Origin: Chara braunii
Lineage: Eukaryota; Streptophyta; Charophyceae; Charales; Characeae
Assembly: GCA_003427395.1 (NCBI GenBank)
Contig: BFEA01000908.1
Location: 142,532 to 168,642, forward strand
DNA: 26,111 bases
Direction of reading: 5' to 3'
The notes below the pieces were generated by a model. The model searched no databases. It was given only the letters and a program-made list of their open reading frames with translations, and was not told the DNA's origin. Made by a program: the position numbers and the translations under genes. Shown here piece by piece: positions 1 through 9,145 of this stretch; the first letter of the stretch is position 1; the number at the start of each line of letters is the position of its first letter.

Positions 1-85
<85 letters not shown>
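1..85. repeat. (TC)n dinucleotide microsatellite
   Basis: An uninterrupted TC run occupies the window start. It lies about 140 bases inside the PBS of a minus-strand element, just as the (GA)n run at 10515-10728 lies about 150 bases inside the PBS of element B. It is therefore probably part of the leader of that retroelement family. The run is cut by the window edge, so its true length is unknown. Confidence 0.97.
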
Positions 86-93
<8 letters not shown>

Positions 94-222
94 ATCTTCT
101 GTGCAGGTACGCGGCACCTCCTTCCACAGCGAACTATGGCGGACTTCTCTTCTCCGACGGTGCACCTCGGCTATGGTGCCTAACTGGTGCAACTACGATG
201 GCGTGTGGGATAACGGGAACCA
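86..222 (-). other. Untranslated leader of minus-strand retroelement C
   Basis: Read on the minus strand this follows the PBS and leads into the GA tract. It aligns by eye, with gaps, to the reverse complement of 10365-10514; shared pieces include CTCCTTC and GGGAACC beside the PBS. The rest of element C lies left of the window, so no coding part can be seen here. Confidence 0.65.
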
Positions 223-234
223 GCTCTGATACCA
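223..234 (-). other. Primer-binding site of element C, initiator tRNA-Met type
   Basis: On the minus strand this reads TGGTATCAGAGC, an exact match to the sequence complementary to the 3' end of plant initiator tRNA-Met, the usual minus-strand DNA primer of plant LTR retrotransposons. The bases on the LTR side read ...TTGCAT, which allows an LTR ending in CA one base before the PBS. The orientation shows that the body of element C extends leftward out of the window. Confidence 0.85.
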
Positions 235-660
235 ATGCAATCAGACTCGCTTCTTCTCACTTCGCATACATGCAAACCGATGGCAATCCACACTGCCGCT
301 GTGCGCCCACACAAAGCTCAGAGATATGCAAGGCGAGAACACACTTCAGATGCAAACTCGCTTCAACAGGCTATGGCGCATCCGCGCCTGTACATCCCAA
401 CTCTCGCATTGTGTCTCATACCACCGTTCACACATACTCAACTCTAGATCACCCTAAATACCCCACACACGTTCACTGTTTCACTCATATGTATACACAC
501 ACTGACACCTAACACTAATTATGGCGGCTATGGCCGCCGGCTACTACTAGCTATAGCGCACTGTCTCCTTCAAGCCCACTTCGACCTCGGGCATCTTGCA
601 GACCACCTCGCACAAGCTGCTCAGCCAGCGCTTCCGCATGGCTCCCGCAGGAACGACTGA
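235..660 (-). repeat. LTR (R-U5 portion) of element C, inverted relative to element B
   Basis: The reverse complement of about 9895-10352 matches this stretch by eye. Shared blocks include GATGCAAACTCGCTTCAAC near 350, the AGCCCACTTCGAC block near 575 and CGCTTCCGCATGGCTC near 630. Similarity fades at about 660. It therefore corresponds to the part of element B's LTR downstream of that LTR's TATA box. The outer (U3) boundary is not visible. Small ORFs here are incidental. Confidence 0.65.
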
Positions 661-1430
661 ATGGCATTACCGCACGCCAACCTGGATCGCAATAGTGAAG
701 TGGCATCGCGATCCCTTGCTGATGTGGCATATCATGTGCCGCGTCTGAGGACCAGGTTGTTGGTGATTGCTGACGTGGCATTCTCGCGCTACATTAGCAG
801 CTTATGCGCGACCAGGTCTGTTACAGAAGCTGACGTGGCCTTTGGGAAAGTCAGGACTGATTGCTGACATGGCCGGGGAGAAGTCATCACACCTATCTTC
901 TTGAGGTGTTGATTTCCTGCTGATGTGGCATCGGTCTCCATTGGCTGACGTGGCATTGTCCAATTGGTTGGAACGGCGACGGTATCACGACACGACGCGT
1001 GGAAGTGGCACGTGGGAAGGACGGAGCACACATTTGCTGACGTGGCATCCCTTTACTGGACACTAGTGCTGACGTGGCAAGATCTGCTGTGATAGCAGTC
1101 CAAGGATGACACGTGGCACGCAGGTGGCTGCCAAGTAAGAGAAGCACTCCGAAGACGACGGTGGTACGACTGATTGAACGACAGACGAGACAGCTGCAGT
1201 GCCAGCTGTCAAGGAGGGTGGATCATCGCATTGACAGTTGGATGACTCAGCAGAAAGAAGAAGGGTGCTGACAAGTTTGTTGTTGTTGTTGGCATACTTA
1301 CCTTGTCGTTTGCTGTGTTGTGGTGCTGAGCGTACTTACTTGTGTGTTGTATCTTATCACACGGGTCTGACGTGGTACCTGTACACTCTCGAATAGGACG
1401 TCATCACACAGACAAAAAAACAACAATTAG
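661..1430. other. Noncoding stretch between element C and element A
   Basis: No convincing reading frame is present; short ORFs on both strands lack any recognisable motif. The stretch is dominated by the TGACGTGG cluster annotated separately. Between 1250 and 1400 a few pieces such as GATACTTACC-like and ACGTGGTAC segments resemble the region at 8160-8260, downstream of element A. It may therefore contain a decayed 5' LTR of element A. I could not define LTR ends or a PBS. Confidence 0.4.
718..1118 (+). promoter_or_regulatory. Cluster of TGACGTGGCA-like bZIP-type motifs
   Basis: Nine related copies of (GC)TGACGTGGCA lie at about 721, 771, 831, 865 (TGACATGGCC), 921 (TGATGTGGCA), 946, 1038, 1070 and 1107 (with an ACGTGG core), all in one orientation with irregular spacing of 25-92 bases. 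A tenth lies at 1368. TGACGTGG is the C-box/G-box hybrid that plant bZIP factors bind. Two more copies occur at 8037 and 8065 in the 3' flank of element A. Clustering and constant orientation suggest LTR enhancer repeats. Binding is inferred only. Confidence 0.55.
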
Positions 1431-1439
1431 TATAAGTAG
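1431..1439 (+). promoter_or_regulatory. Possible TATA element (TATAAGTAG)
   Basis: TATAAGTAG lies 79 bases before the gag ATG of element A and is followed by a T-rich stretch. A similar TATAAGTAG occurs at 17957 in another promoter-like setting. It could drive element A, but there is little room for R, U5 and a PBS before gag, so either the 5' end is deleted or this is not the LTR promoter. Confidence 0.3.
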
Positions 1440-1517
1440 AGATTTGTTCCTTTTTATTATTTCTCTTTATTTTTTTGTTCCATTATTGCAAATATTTCCT
1501 CAAACCTGACCTCCAAG

Positions 1518-3333
1518 ATGTTTAGCATGTGGAAAATACTCTTGCTTCTTTTCCCGATGACGTTCTTTGCGGGTGAAGGATCCTTCGATCCCAAGACTAG
1601 GAAACAGGCGGAGACAAATAAATAAGAGTTACTGGCTCTATGGAACCAGCTATTGAATGATTTGCGTCTATCCGAACCGGACGCCGAAGACACGTTCGTA
1701 ATCTGTTTGATTTGCAGATGGTAGAGAACCGTCTGAAGCAAGCAATTACGGCTGCGGAAGTTGTGGTTGCCGGGGCCGAAGTGTCTAAAATGATGGCCCA
1801 GTGCCGGCAGGCACTGGACCAGTTTGCTATCAAGCAGCTGGAAGAAGTCATGGAGTTGTCTAGGAAAGGGGAAATTAGACCAGAAGTGACCGAGGCTACG
1901 ATTGACGCGAACATCCAGCAATTAATGGAGGCGCTGGCTGCAGAAGAAAGGGAACTAGCTGGGAAACACGAACAGGAACTGAGACGAGAACAGAAGGTAA
2001 AGGAAATCAGACAGGTAATAGGAACAGAAGGTAAGGAACAGATGGATATAACACAAACATTGTATCACATCATGACTTACCTTTCCTTTTTGGAAGAAAA
2101 ATTTGAGAGACAACAAAATCAATTAGACAAGATTGTTGTAGGATTACGAACTGTCACAAATATTGTAAAAGGGAAGAATCCGGTAGAAGGTAAAGAAGAA
2201 GAAGGTAAGGAAGATAAGAAAGAAGAGAAGAAATTGATGAGTGACGCAATGAAGTCCGTTGTTCCTAAAGATCAGAAGTCGTCTAATGGAGGAGGACCTC
2301 TGAGTCCGCCGTCTTCCCCACCGAGGTCTCCTCCTCCCTCTCCACCTCCAAAGTCTCATGATTCCCGAAAGTCGCAGGTCAAGGTAAGTGCGGATTTGGA
2401 GAAACCGAAAAAGAAAATTTTCTGCAACAAAAAAGATGAAAATTTATTGTTGTGGATTGCCGAAATTCGGACGTAGTGTAGTATGGCCCCTATTGAACCC
2501 GAGTCCTGGGTTGCTTTCTCTACCTCTTGTCTTGGGGGGAAAGCTAAGGAATGGGTATTGGCCGAAGCCAACGCGGTGGGGCTCGTTGGGGAGTGGGCTG
2601 CAACCTTGACTTTGAAGCAGTTCCTTGGCAAGATCAAGGAATGCTTCCTGGATAAGACAACGACCGACAAGGCTTTTGATCAGCTCACTACCATTGGTCA
2701 AAAACATTGGACCTCGGTAGAAGCTTTGTCTCGGGAAGTTGATCGGTTGTTGCAGGTTCCTGGACTGAACCTGCAAGACAACCAAGTTTTGTATATCTAT
2801 TCCCGCGCTTTGCCCGAGCCCGTTCGTGGACAACTCGTGGCAGAATCGAAATCTGTTAAGTACAATTATAGGCAGTTTCATGATCTGGCTCTCCAACGAA
2901 AGCAAATGACCTCGCAAGTTAAGAACTCGTATGCAACTGTTGTCAAGTTTGGTGGTGGTGCAGGTGCAGGAAAGTAGATACTTTGGCGCCAAAAGCGCCA
3001 GGACCACACCCTCGTTGTTTTTGACGGCGATACTGTGGAGAAGTGGCCATTGGAGGAAAGGGTGTGGCGAGCAGCAGTGATTCCGGGAAGGGGGTAGTCA
3101 CTGCTGCCGTGGTCAACAAGGGAGGACCACGACCGCCAATAAAGAAGAAGAAGCCACACTCGTTCCCAGAGCATCCCGTGATTGCGGTCGGGAAACCATG
3201 GGAAAAAACGGGAATGTCACAAGAAACGTGGCAGGAAAGAATGGATAACGCACAGTGTTTGAAGTGTGGTACCCCAGGGCATGCGATTGCATGGTGCCCA
3301 CTTATCCGTAACCCAAAAGCGAGCCTCCAGTAG
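1518..3333 (+). pseudogene. gag: Element A gag: coiled-coil/capsid region and CCHC zinc knuckle, disrupted
   Basis: Gag is the structural protein that packages element RNA. The frame starts at ATG 1518 with a hydrophobic N-terminus (MFSMWKILLLLF). It has a stop TAA at 1623 and a frameshift near 1698. It then runs open from before 1712 to TAG 2474-2476, continuing in the same frame to 2977. The N-terminal half is charged and helical with a Pro/Ser-rich linker near 2300-2350. The part after the stop (WVAFSTSCLGGKAKEWV...) looks like the retrotransposon Gag domain. After another shift, 3256-3297 encodes a perfect CX2CX4HX4C knuckle. Four or more lesions make it a pseudogene. The family call rests on domain order and the knuckle. 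Confidence 0.8.
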
Positions 3334-3365
3334 GAGTAGCATCTGCTCCTACTGAGTCTAAGGGT

Positions 3366-4145
3366 TTGGATCAAGATGAAGGTGAGGCGCCAACTAACCC
3401 TTCCAACCCTTTGACTCGCATGGCAAAGGATGGTTCTTCTTCGGTCGATCGTCCGGAACACCCTGAACCTGTCTTATGTACTGTCTCTCCGGACGACTCT
3501 CTTGACGAGCTCGGTAATGAGTTGCTAGCATTACGAAGCTCGTGGGCTAAGAAATCGAAGTCTAAGGGTGACCTACTACTCGCGGATGTAGAGATTGCAC
3601 ATACATGTATAGGTGCACTGTTGGACTCAGGATCAACGCAATCCTACACATCTGAGAATGAAGGTAAAAGATTTGTCTCGACCTATCACGTCTATTCTCG
3701 CCGACAGACGCACGATCACTATCTCGCAATGTGTTGATCGTGGCAAATGTCGATTTCGCACCAAGGAAGGGACGAAGATTCTTCACGAGGTATCCTTCCT
3801 TGTAGAGAAGAATTTACCCTTTGACTGATGATTTCCACCAAGAATTTGATTTCCTGGATTCTGGGAATGCACTGGCAAGAGGAAGTCAACCCATATATCA
3901 AGTTAAAAGAAAAGATTGTGCAATTGTGTGACGCACAATCTGATTTGAAACCATTCAAATTGTTTCATAAGTCTGGCTCTGACTCTAGTCTCTCTTTCTG
4001 TTGTATGAGTTATCCAACATTTCGATCAATGGTTTCAAAGAAAAGGTTGGAACAGGAAGTAATGATGGTCTTAGTAAAGAAAGCAGGTGAGACTTCTACT
4101 TCCTATCCTCCTTCGATTGAAAAACTCTTCAACGAGTATAAATAA
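3366..4145 (+). pseudogene. Element A aspartic protease region of pol, disrupted
   Basis: The retropepsin-like domain matures Gag-Pol. The catalytic motif LLDSGST has its Asp codon at 3624-3626, in the frame opened at 3366. After TSEN (about 3655) the homologous reading moves to another frame (3613-3828: SILADRRTITIS..., FLVEKNLPFD), the same landmarks as in element B's protease. Two stops and extra bases follow at about 3826-3850. Reading then resumes at LGMHWQE and runs to TAA at 4143-4145 through a linker towards RT. Because the domain is split across three frames it cannot give an active enzyme. Confidence 0.75.
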
Positions 4146-4990
4146 TTACTCACTGAACCAACAGGAATAATTGAGCGTGCAATTAAGCACACCATTGAAA
4201 TTATTCCTGGTAGTAAGATTCCCATGGGCCCTATCTACCGAATGTCTGCTAGGGAACTTGAGTAACTAAGAAAACAACTGCAAGACTTAACAGAAAAAGG
4301 ATGGATTCGCCCTAGCTCCTCTCCTTATGGTGCTCCTGTCTTGTTTGTACCTAAGAAGGAAGGTGAGTTACGTCTCTGTATAGACTACAGAGGGTTGAAT
4401 GTCGTCACTATGAAGAATGTTGAACCACTTCCTCGCATTGACGACTTACTTGACCAGTTACAGGGATGCGGGTACTTTAGCAAGATCGACTTGAAATCTG
4501 GGTATCACGAAATCGAGGTGGAACCCTCCGATCAGCATAAGACCGCTTTCCGGACCAGGTATGGCCACTATGAGTTCGTGGTAATGCCCTTCGGATTAAC
4601 GAATGCCCCTGCCACTTTTCAAAGGTCAATGAATGACTTGTTTCGTCAATGGTTGGATAAGCTTGTCATTATCTATCTCGATGATATTCTAGTGTATAGT
4701 AAAACACTAGAGGATCATGAGAAGCACCTTCGTCTGGTGCTAGGGAAGTTGCGTGAGGGCAACTTTAAGATCAACTCAAAGAAGTCTGAGTTTGCTAAGT
4801 CCGAAGTGTTATACCTATGACACATAGTAAACGAAGAAGGTATAAGGCCGGAAGAAGATATCAACAATTAGAGATTGGTCACAACCTAAGTCTATTACTG
4901 AATTGTAATCTTTCCTTGGTCTAGCTAGTTATTATAGGAAGTTTGTCAGAAACTTCTCACTGATTGTTGCACCAATGCGAAGATTGTTAA
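4146..4990 (+). pseudogene. Element A reverse transcriptase domain, disrupted
   Basis: This is an RNA-dependent DNA polymerase of Ty3/gypsy type. The frame continues from the previous segment past TAA 4143. It holds a second stop (TAA 4263), the fingers segment ([31 protein letters not shown]), the palm motif [10 protein letters not shown], the [13 protein letters not shown] block and the catalytic box YLDD at 4674-4685. It ends in TGA 4818-4820. The connection region ([15 protein letters not shown]) is found after a frameshift near 4870 with further stops. The catalytic motifs survive, so by eye this is the best preserved part of element A, but the stops exclude a full-length product. Confidence 0.88.
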
Positions 4991-5084
4991 AGAAAGAAAC
5001 TATCTGATTGTGGGATAAGGATTGTGAGTCTTCCTTTCATAAATTGTAGTATGCACTGACTCACTACCCTGGACCTTAAGATTG

Positions 5085-5580
5085 TTGACCCGTCTTTGCC
5101 TTTCATTGTCACCACTGACGCAAGTCAGTATGGGATTGGCGCTGTTCTCCAGCAAGATGACAGCAAGGGCTATAGGCCCATAAAATTTATGCCTAAACGA
5201 TTGCCGACTGAAAAAGTCGCCAACTCCACGTATGAAAGAGAACTCTATGCCTTAGTCTGTGCGTTCGACACATGGAGGCACTACTTGTTAGGGAGACACT
5301 TTACTGTGTAATCAGACCACTCAACCCTGAAGCGGATAAAAACACAGTCCAGACTCTCTGACAAGTTGGTAAGATGGTCTGCATTCATTGACACCTTTGA
5401 CTTTGAACTCAAGACTATCAAAGGTAAGTCTAATGTGGTTGCACATGCTTTGTCCCGACGCAGTGATTTCTTTGGTGCAATTGTCTCTTACTTGGATGTT
5501 GGGAATGACCTGAAAGACCAGATTCACCAAGGATATGTTATTGATCCTATCTGGAAACCAATCATGGATATCCTTGTATG
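5085..5580 (+). pseudogene. Element A RNase H domain, disrupted
   Basis: RNase H removes the RNA strand during reverse transcription. In 5096-5311 the motif VTTDASQYGIGAVLQ carries the first acidic residue, YERELYAL the Glu, and the frame breaks at TAA 5309-5311 directly before SDHSTL, which holds the next Asp. The rest (WSAFIDTFDFELKTIKGKSN, HALSRR) is read in another frame from about 5366 to TGA 5579. Family landmarks are all recognisable in order. Unlike element B, the C-terminal half is retained. Confidence 0.8.
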
Positions 5581-5596
5581 AGATTCGTCCCAACTA

Positions 5597-6521
5597 CCCA
5601 AGTATAGACTGACTGATGGGTTGTTGTTTTTGATTAACCAAACCGAACAAAGATTGTGTATTCCTCATAAGGAAGAGATTAAAAGTCTCTTTATTGGGGA
5701 ATATCACGATTCTGAGGGTCATTTTGCTTTCAAGAAAACATATGCTGAAGTCAGAGAACGTTTCGAATGGAAGGGACTTAAAGAAGATGTACTAACATAT
5801 GTTCGTACCTGTTTAGTGTGTCAGAGAAATAAGTCGTCGCATGAGAATCCCCTTGGACTTCTCAAGCCATTACCTATACCAAGCGAACCAGGTGAGTCTA
5901 TCTCAATTGACTTCATGAGTCTGGTTAAAAGTCGCAATGGTAATAGTCAAGTGATGGTAATTGTGGACCGTTTCTCTAAATACACTATGCTTGTTCCCTT
6001 ACCAGCAAAAGCGCGTACTGAACTTGTCATTCAGAAATTTCATATGCGATGGGTCACTGAGTATGGGTTCCCTAAATCCATTGTGTCTGATCGAGATGTC
6101 AGGTTCACCAGTCTGTCATGGCAAAAGCTGATGGAAGCTTATGGCACGCGACTGACCATGTCATCAGGGAGGCATCCCGAAACGAATGGCCAGACTGCAC
6201 AGATGAACCGTCTGTGTCAGCAACTTTTGCGTATGTATGTTAGACCCGATCAAATTGATTGGGACGAGAACTTACCCAAAATTGCTAGTGCATAAAACAA
6301 CAGTGTCCACACTTCCACTGGATGAACCCCGAATGCACTTCACAAAGGGTGGAAACCTAAACGTCCCATTGATGTACTAAACCNGGACCAGTTCCTCAGG
6401 TTGCCCCCAGGGACCCGAGAATATGCAATATTGTTCCAGGAGGACATTCAGAAAGTTAAAGATCATCTAAGGAAAGCTCAACTACGGATGATTGAACAAG
6501 CCAACAGGCACCGTCGACCGA
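5597..6521 (+). pseudogene. Element A integrase: zinc-binding and catalytic core, catalytic Glu lost
   Basis: Integrase joins element DNA to the genome. The open part 5621-6295 encodes the HHCC zinc-binding region (HDSEGH..., CLVCQRNK) and the core. The catalytic Asp residues lie in SIDFM and VSDRD. The third acidic position, normally Glu in NGQTEQ, is Ala here (NGQTAQ), so strand transfer should be lost. TAA at 6293-6295 interrupts the frame, and homologous reading (NNSVHTSTG, KPKRPIDVL, RKAQLRMIEQANRHRRP) continues to about 6521, where mitochondrial-type sequence begins. One N lies at 6384. The remainder of the C-terminus is at 7002-7442. Confidence 0.85.
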
Positions 6522-6656
6522 AATCGGATATTATATTATGAAAGCTTAGTTGGTTTACAGATTACTGAAGATATGGTTGGTCATCAATTTGGAGAATTTA
6601 CTTCTACACGTAAAACCTCGAAAACAAAAACGAAACAAAAAGAGACAAACAAATAA
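6522..6656 (+). pseudogene. rps19: 3' fragment of mitochondrial-type ribosomal protein S19
   Basis: S19 is a small-subunit protein that binds 16S-type rRNA at the subunit head. The frame reads ITEDMVGHQFGEFTSTRK (6561-6614), the highly conserved S19 C-terminal signature, then a Lys/Thr-rich tail to TAA 6654-6656. Upstream codons (YYESLVGLQ) fit the preceding S19 strand region loosely. The N-terminal half is missing because the insertion starts here. With no promoter or start codon it cannot be functional in the nucleus. Confidence 0.8.
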
Positions 6657-7001
6657 TGGCACAAAAAGTCAATCCAATCTCAGTCAGACTCAATGTCGGT
6701 CGCTTTTTCCAAAGACGACCACATTGGTCGGCCCTCCGGCCCTCTTCTATCCAATGTGGTACTTCATGAGAAGAACGGGCCCTACTTTACAAGGATTTAC
6801 AGAAATTTAGAGAAAGTCCGGAATACAGAGATCCCCAGAAGAGGAAAGCTAAACTACAGGAATTCCGTAATTATCTAAAAGAGGTGACTCCAGTCATATA
6901 CACTATTGCACATTTAGGAGTGTCATATTTGCCTTTGAAGAGTAGATTATTGGTTAAAACTAAGGAACAACGACTTCAAACGTTACTTGGAGAATTAAGC
7001 T
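6522..7001 (+). other. Mitochondrial-type DNA insertion in element A (likely NUMT)
   Basis: About 480 bp separate HRRPK of the integrase tail from FKEGDLVWV, which belong close together in this protein family. The segment is AT-rich and carries the end of an S19 ribosomal protein gene overlapping by one base the start of an S3 gene, with no rpl22 between. That order is typical of plant and charophyte mitochondria; chloroplasts and bacteria carry rpl22/rplV between the two. The junctions are approximate. The right part (6770-7000) keeps a long open frame that I cannot place with confidence. Confidence 0.72.
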
Positions 7002-7018
7002 ACATTCAAAGAGGGTGA
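6656..7018 (+). pseudogene. rps3: 5' fragment of mitochondrial-type ribosomal protein S3
   Basis: ATG 6656-6658 overlaps the last base of the rps19 stop codon. The first residues, MAQKVNPISVRLN, match the invariant N-terminus of plant-type mitochondrial S3. The following residues are not recognisable to me, although LLYKDLQKFRE (about 6780-6815) loosely resembles the LLYQDL-type segment of plant mitochondrial S3. A single in-frame TGA at 6767-6769 breaks a frame that is otherwise open to TGA 7016-7018; the last codons probably belong to the retroelement. It is a truncated copy with only the N-terminal part secure. Confidence 0.65.
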
Positions 7019-7442
7019 TCTGGTTTGGGTAAAATCTAAAGAGTTTTCATTAGAGGAAGATGTGTCCTAGAAATTGCTTCCTGTCCATTTTGGACCCTGG
7101 GAAGTTCTCAAAGTAATTGGAGATGCAGAGGGACCGTCTTATCGCATTGATAATCCCCCTCATCTCAAAACATATCCTGTCTTTCACGCGTCCAAACCGA
7201 TGCCCTATGTAGAAGGGAATGAATTTCCAAACAGACCCTCTATGATTCCGCCATCTATGGAAGGCAGATATGAGGTAGACAAAATCATACAGCAGGTCAT
7301 CTCTACGGGAGGACGTGGACGACCTCAGAAGCAGTTCAAGGTTCGTTTTAAGTCTGGGCACCATCTGAGGACAGATGGTTTAGTAAACGAGAACTACTTG
7401 AAACTTCTCTTGATATTATCGTTGCTTATGAACGAGGGTTAA
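7002..7442 (+). pseudogene. Element A integrase C-terminus with GPY/F-type module and chromodomain
   Basis: Reading resumes at FKEGDLVWVKSKEF, hits TAG 7068-7070, then stays open to TAA 7440-7442. HFGPWEVL is the GPY/F-like module that precedes chromodomains, and YPVFHASKPMPYV is the usual linker. From about 7257, GRYEVDKII...RGRP.KQFKVRFK resembles a chromodomain, which in chromoviruses steers integration to particular histone marks. The normally conserved aromatic residues near the end (WEP type) are not evident, so histone binding is doubtful. This domain is the basis for placing element A among chromoviruses. Element B lacks the whole region. Confidence 0.75.
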
Positions 7443-7470
7443 AGTCTTAAATATTTCGGCGGTGAAACTC

Positions 7471-7489
7471 GAAAATGGGCCGGGAGGAA
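7471..7489 (+). other. Polypurine tract of element A
   Basis: The mostly purine stretch GAAAATGGGCCGGGAGGAA stands directly before a TG that begins a TGCAACAACCC motif. This is the usual PPT/3' LTR junction in plant Ty3/gypsy elements, where plus-strand DNA synthesis is primed. It lies 29 bases after the chromodomain stop codon. The CC in the middle weakens it slightly. Confidence 0.65.
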
Positions 7490-8285
7490 TGCAACAACCC
7501 TGTTGAAAAGTAGCCTCGGGCCCAGAACTCAGCCCCAGGCAACGCAGACCTGAATTGGTCTGCGCTGGGCTGTGTGACCAAGACACGCCCAGGCCTGAGT
7601 CTGTCACGTTTGGCTGTGTGACCTAACGCTACACACAAGAAATTCAAGGGTCAAAGTCAACTGTAGAGTCAAAGGTACTGCACCCAGGCCCTTGGTTGGA
7701 TACACTCACTTGTTGTGTGCAGGTACCCAGACAAGCATCCAGGCCGGAGGGAATTCAGTTTCAGACCAATGTGGGCCTTAGTTTGCATCGAGATCTGGAC
7801 GGTTGAGGGTGGTAGCATCCGGGGCCCAGACCCCGAGTCAACGCTACATAAGCGCTGACTTTCCTGGCTTTGACATTCATTCTGTTTTACGTTGATGCTG
7901 ACTTCACGTGTTGACAACGACTTTGGCTCGACGCTGCTAAGCTGGTTGAGCACTGGCTTTGTGCTGGCATTGTGTCTACGGCGACATGCTGCTGGTCCGG
8001 CATGGTGGCTGGCTTGCACCTGTCTTCTTGGCATGCTGACGTGGCAGCTGCCATGCGCTGTCGATGACGTGGCTGCTGCCACGTGTACTACTATGTTGAC
8101 GAGGCGAAGCTATGTGACTTATGTTGTTGTTCTGATTATCGTCATTCAGGAGGAGATCAAGACTGTGGAGAGATCGTGGATACTTACCTGGTGGTCTTCA
8201 TGTCAACATTGCTCCAACATTGATGAGGGACTGATTAGACGTGCCACGTGGTACATTGAGGTTATTTCATATATTCGTTCAGATT
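7490..8285 (+). repeat. Probable 3' LTR of element A, right end uncertain
   Basis: The stretch starts TGCAACAACCC right after the polypurine tract, resembling the common gypsy LTR start TGTAACACCC. It contains TGACGTGG motifs at 8037 and 8065 and ACGTGG/CACGTG cores near 8080 and 8246, echoing the cluster at 718-1118. I could not align it convincingly along its length to a 5' copy, and a matching CA end was not identified. ORFs within it have no recognisable motif. Confidence 0.45.
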
Positions 8286-8374
8286 ATTGATTATTGAGGT
8301 GGCGATTGCGGAGGGAGCCCAAAGAAGCAGTGGGCATTGTTTCTATCTTCCCCACTCTAAGTCTTTCCTCCCTC
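8286..8374. other. Short intergenic stretch
   Basis: This lies between the presumed LTR end and the RT relic. I see no feature in it. Confidence 0.5.
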
Positions 8375-9121
8375 TCATCTACCTCGCCTGTGTATGTCTT
8401 CTCTTCTCTTGGGTATCTGGACACGAACACGATTATTGATAATCATCAGTTGGTTGACACTCATCTGGACTTTGCATTGTTGACAACTGTCTTCACGATC
8501 TGGGTTCATTGCAAAGTCCTTGAAGGTTCGAAAGAAAAGGGCCCAGTGACCCCAAATTGAGCCCGCGGTTTTAAACTTGTGTGACGTAAAGATGGTGGAA
8601 CCACACACGACCATACTAGTTTCCAGGAAATCGAGAAGAACATTACCTGGGTCAGTTCGCTCAAGTACTGCATAACTTGTCACCTGATCGAGCCTTTCCT
8701 CAACTTTTGTTTTTCTGTCCGGGTCTGATCTCTGAAAAACGAGACGATGCACAAATCGTCGATGTACCTTTTCTCAGTCACCCACTTTGCATTGGCCCCA
8801 AGTGACCTTAACAACTGGAATTCGGAAAACATGCACATAATGCAGGTGAGGGGTGGGCTCGCACGACCACCCATAGGAATCCCCTTCCTCTGCCGAAGCA
8901 TATGATCGGACACAAAAAAAGAAGGTGTTGTCAAGCTGGAAGTATGTTACTGATATCCGGCTCTTGAGACGAACTGACTTCCAGCCGGCCTCTCTATGGG
9001 ATTTATCAAAACGGCCAATCTTCTTCCGCATATTAATGCGGATCCACTTGATGTGAAACGGTTTCCACCTTTGCAGTAGCAGATGCAGATCCCAGGGCTC
9101 GATCCCTAACCCTGTCGTCAC
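8375..9121 (-). pseudogene. Reverse transcriptase relic, not of LTR type
   Basis: On the minus strand, 8934-8680 encodes QRKGIPMGGRASPPLT and then RYIDDLCIV. These are RT palm motifs B and C, with the catalytic YxDD intact as YIDD. The GIPMG...ASP form and RYIDDL differ from the MPFG.TNAP and YLDD forms of the gypsy elements here, and are closer to Penelope-like or other non-LTR RTs. Upstream sequence (9121-8935) is in another frame, with a shift at the A/T run near 8925. Downstream FLET...TIFTSHKFK (near 8620-8580) in a third frame fits the region after motif C. It is a short decayed fragment; the family is uncertain. Confidence 0.6.
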
Positions 9122-9145
9122 CCGTGTACAGTAGCAAGTCGACCC

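Larger units (their letters stand above)
1518..8285 (+). mobile_element. Element A: decayed Ty3/gypsy chromovirus-type retrotransposon
   Basis: The order gag, CCHC knuckle, protease, RT, RNase H, integrase, GPY/F-type tail, chromodomain, polypurine tract is that of Ty3/gypsy chromoviruses. In a live element Gag would form the particle and Pol would copy the RNA and integrate the DNA. Here reading is broken by in-frame stops (for example 1623, 2474, 4143, 4263, 4818, 5309) and several frameshifts, and the integrase Glu is lost, so it is not autonomous. A mitochondrial-type segment interrupts it at about 6522-7001. The PPT and 3' LTR start are recognisable. The 5' LTR and PBS are not, so the outer limits are approximate. 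Confidence 0.85.

Noticed and set aside
1457-1921. 154-codon minus-strand ORF over element A gag start
   Set aside because: Shadow frame of gag; no recognisable domain.
6767-6769. TGA read as Trp (alternative mitochondrial code)
   Set aside because: One codon in a pseudogene fragment is no evidence for recoding; a nonsense mutation or a junction is simpler.
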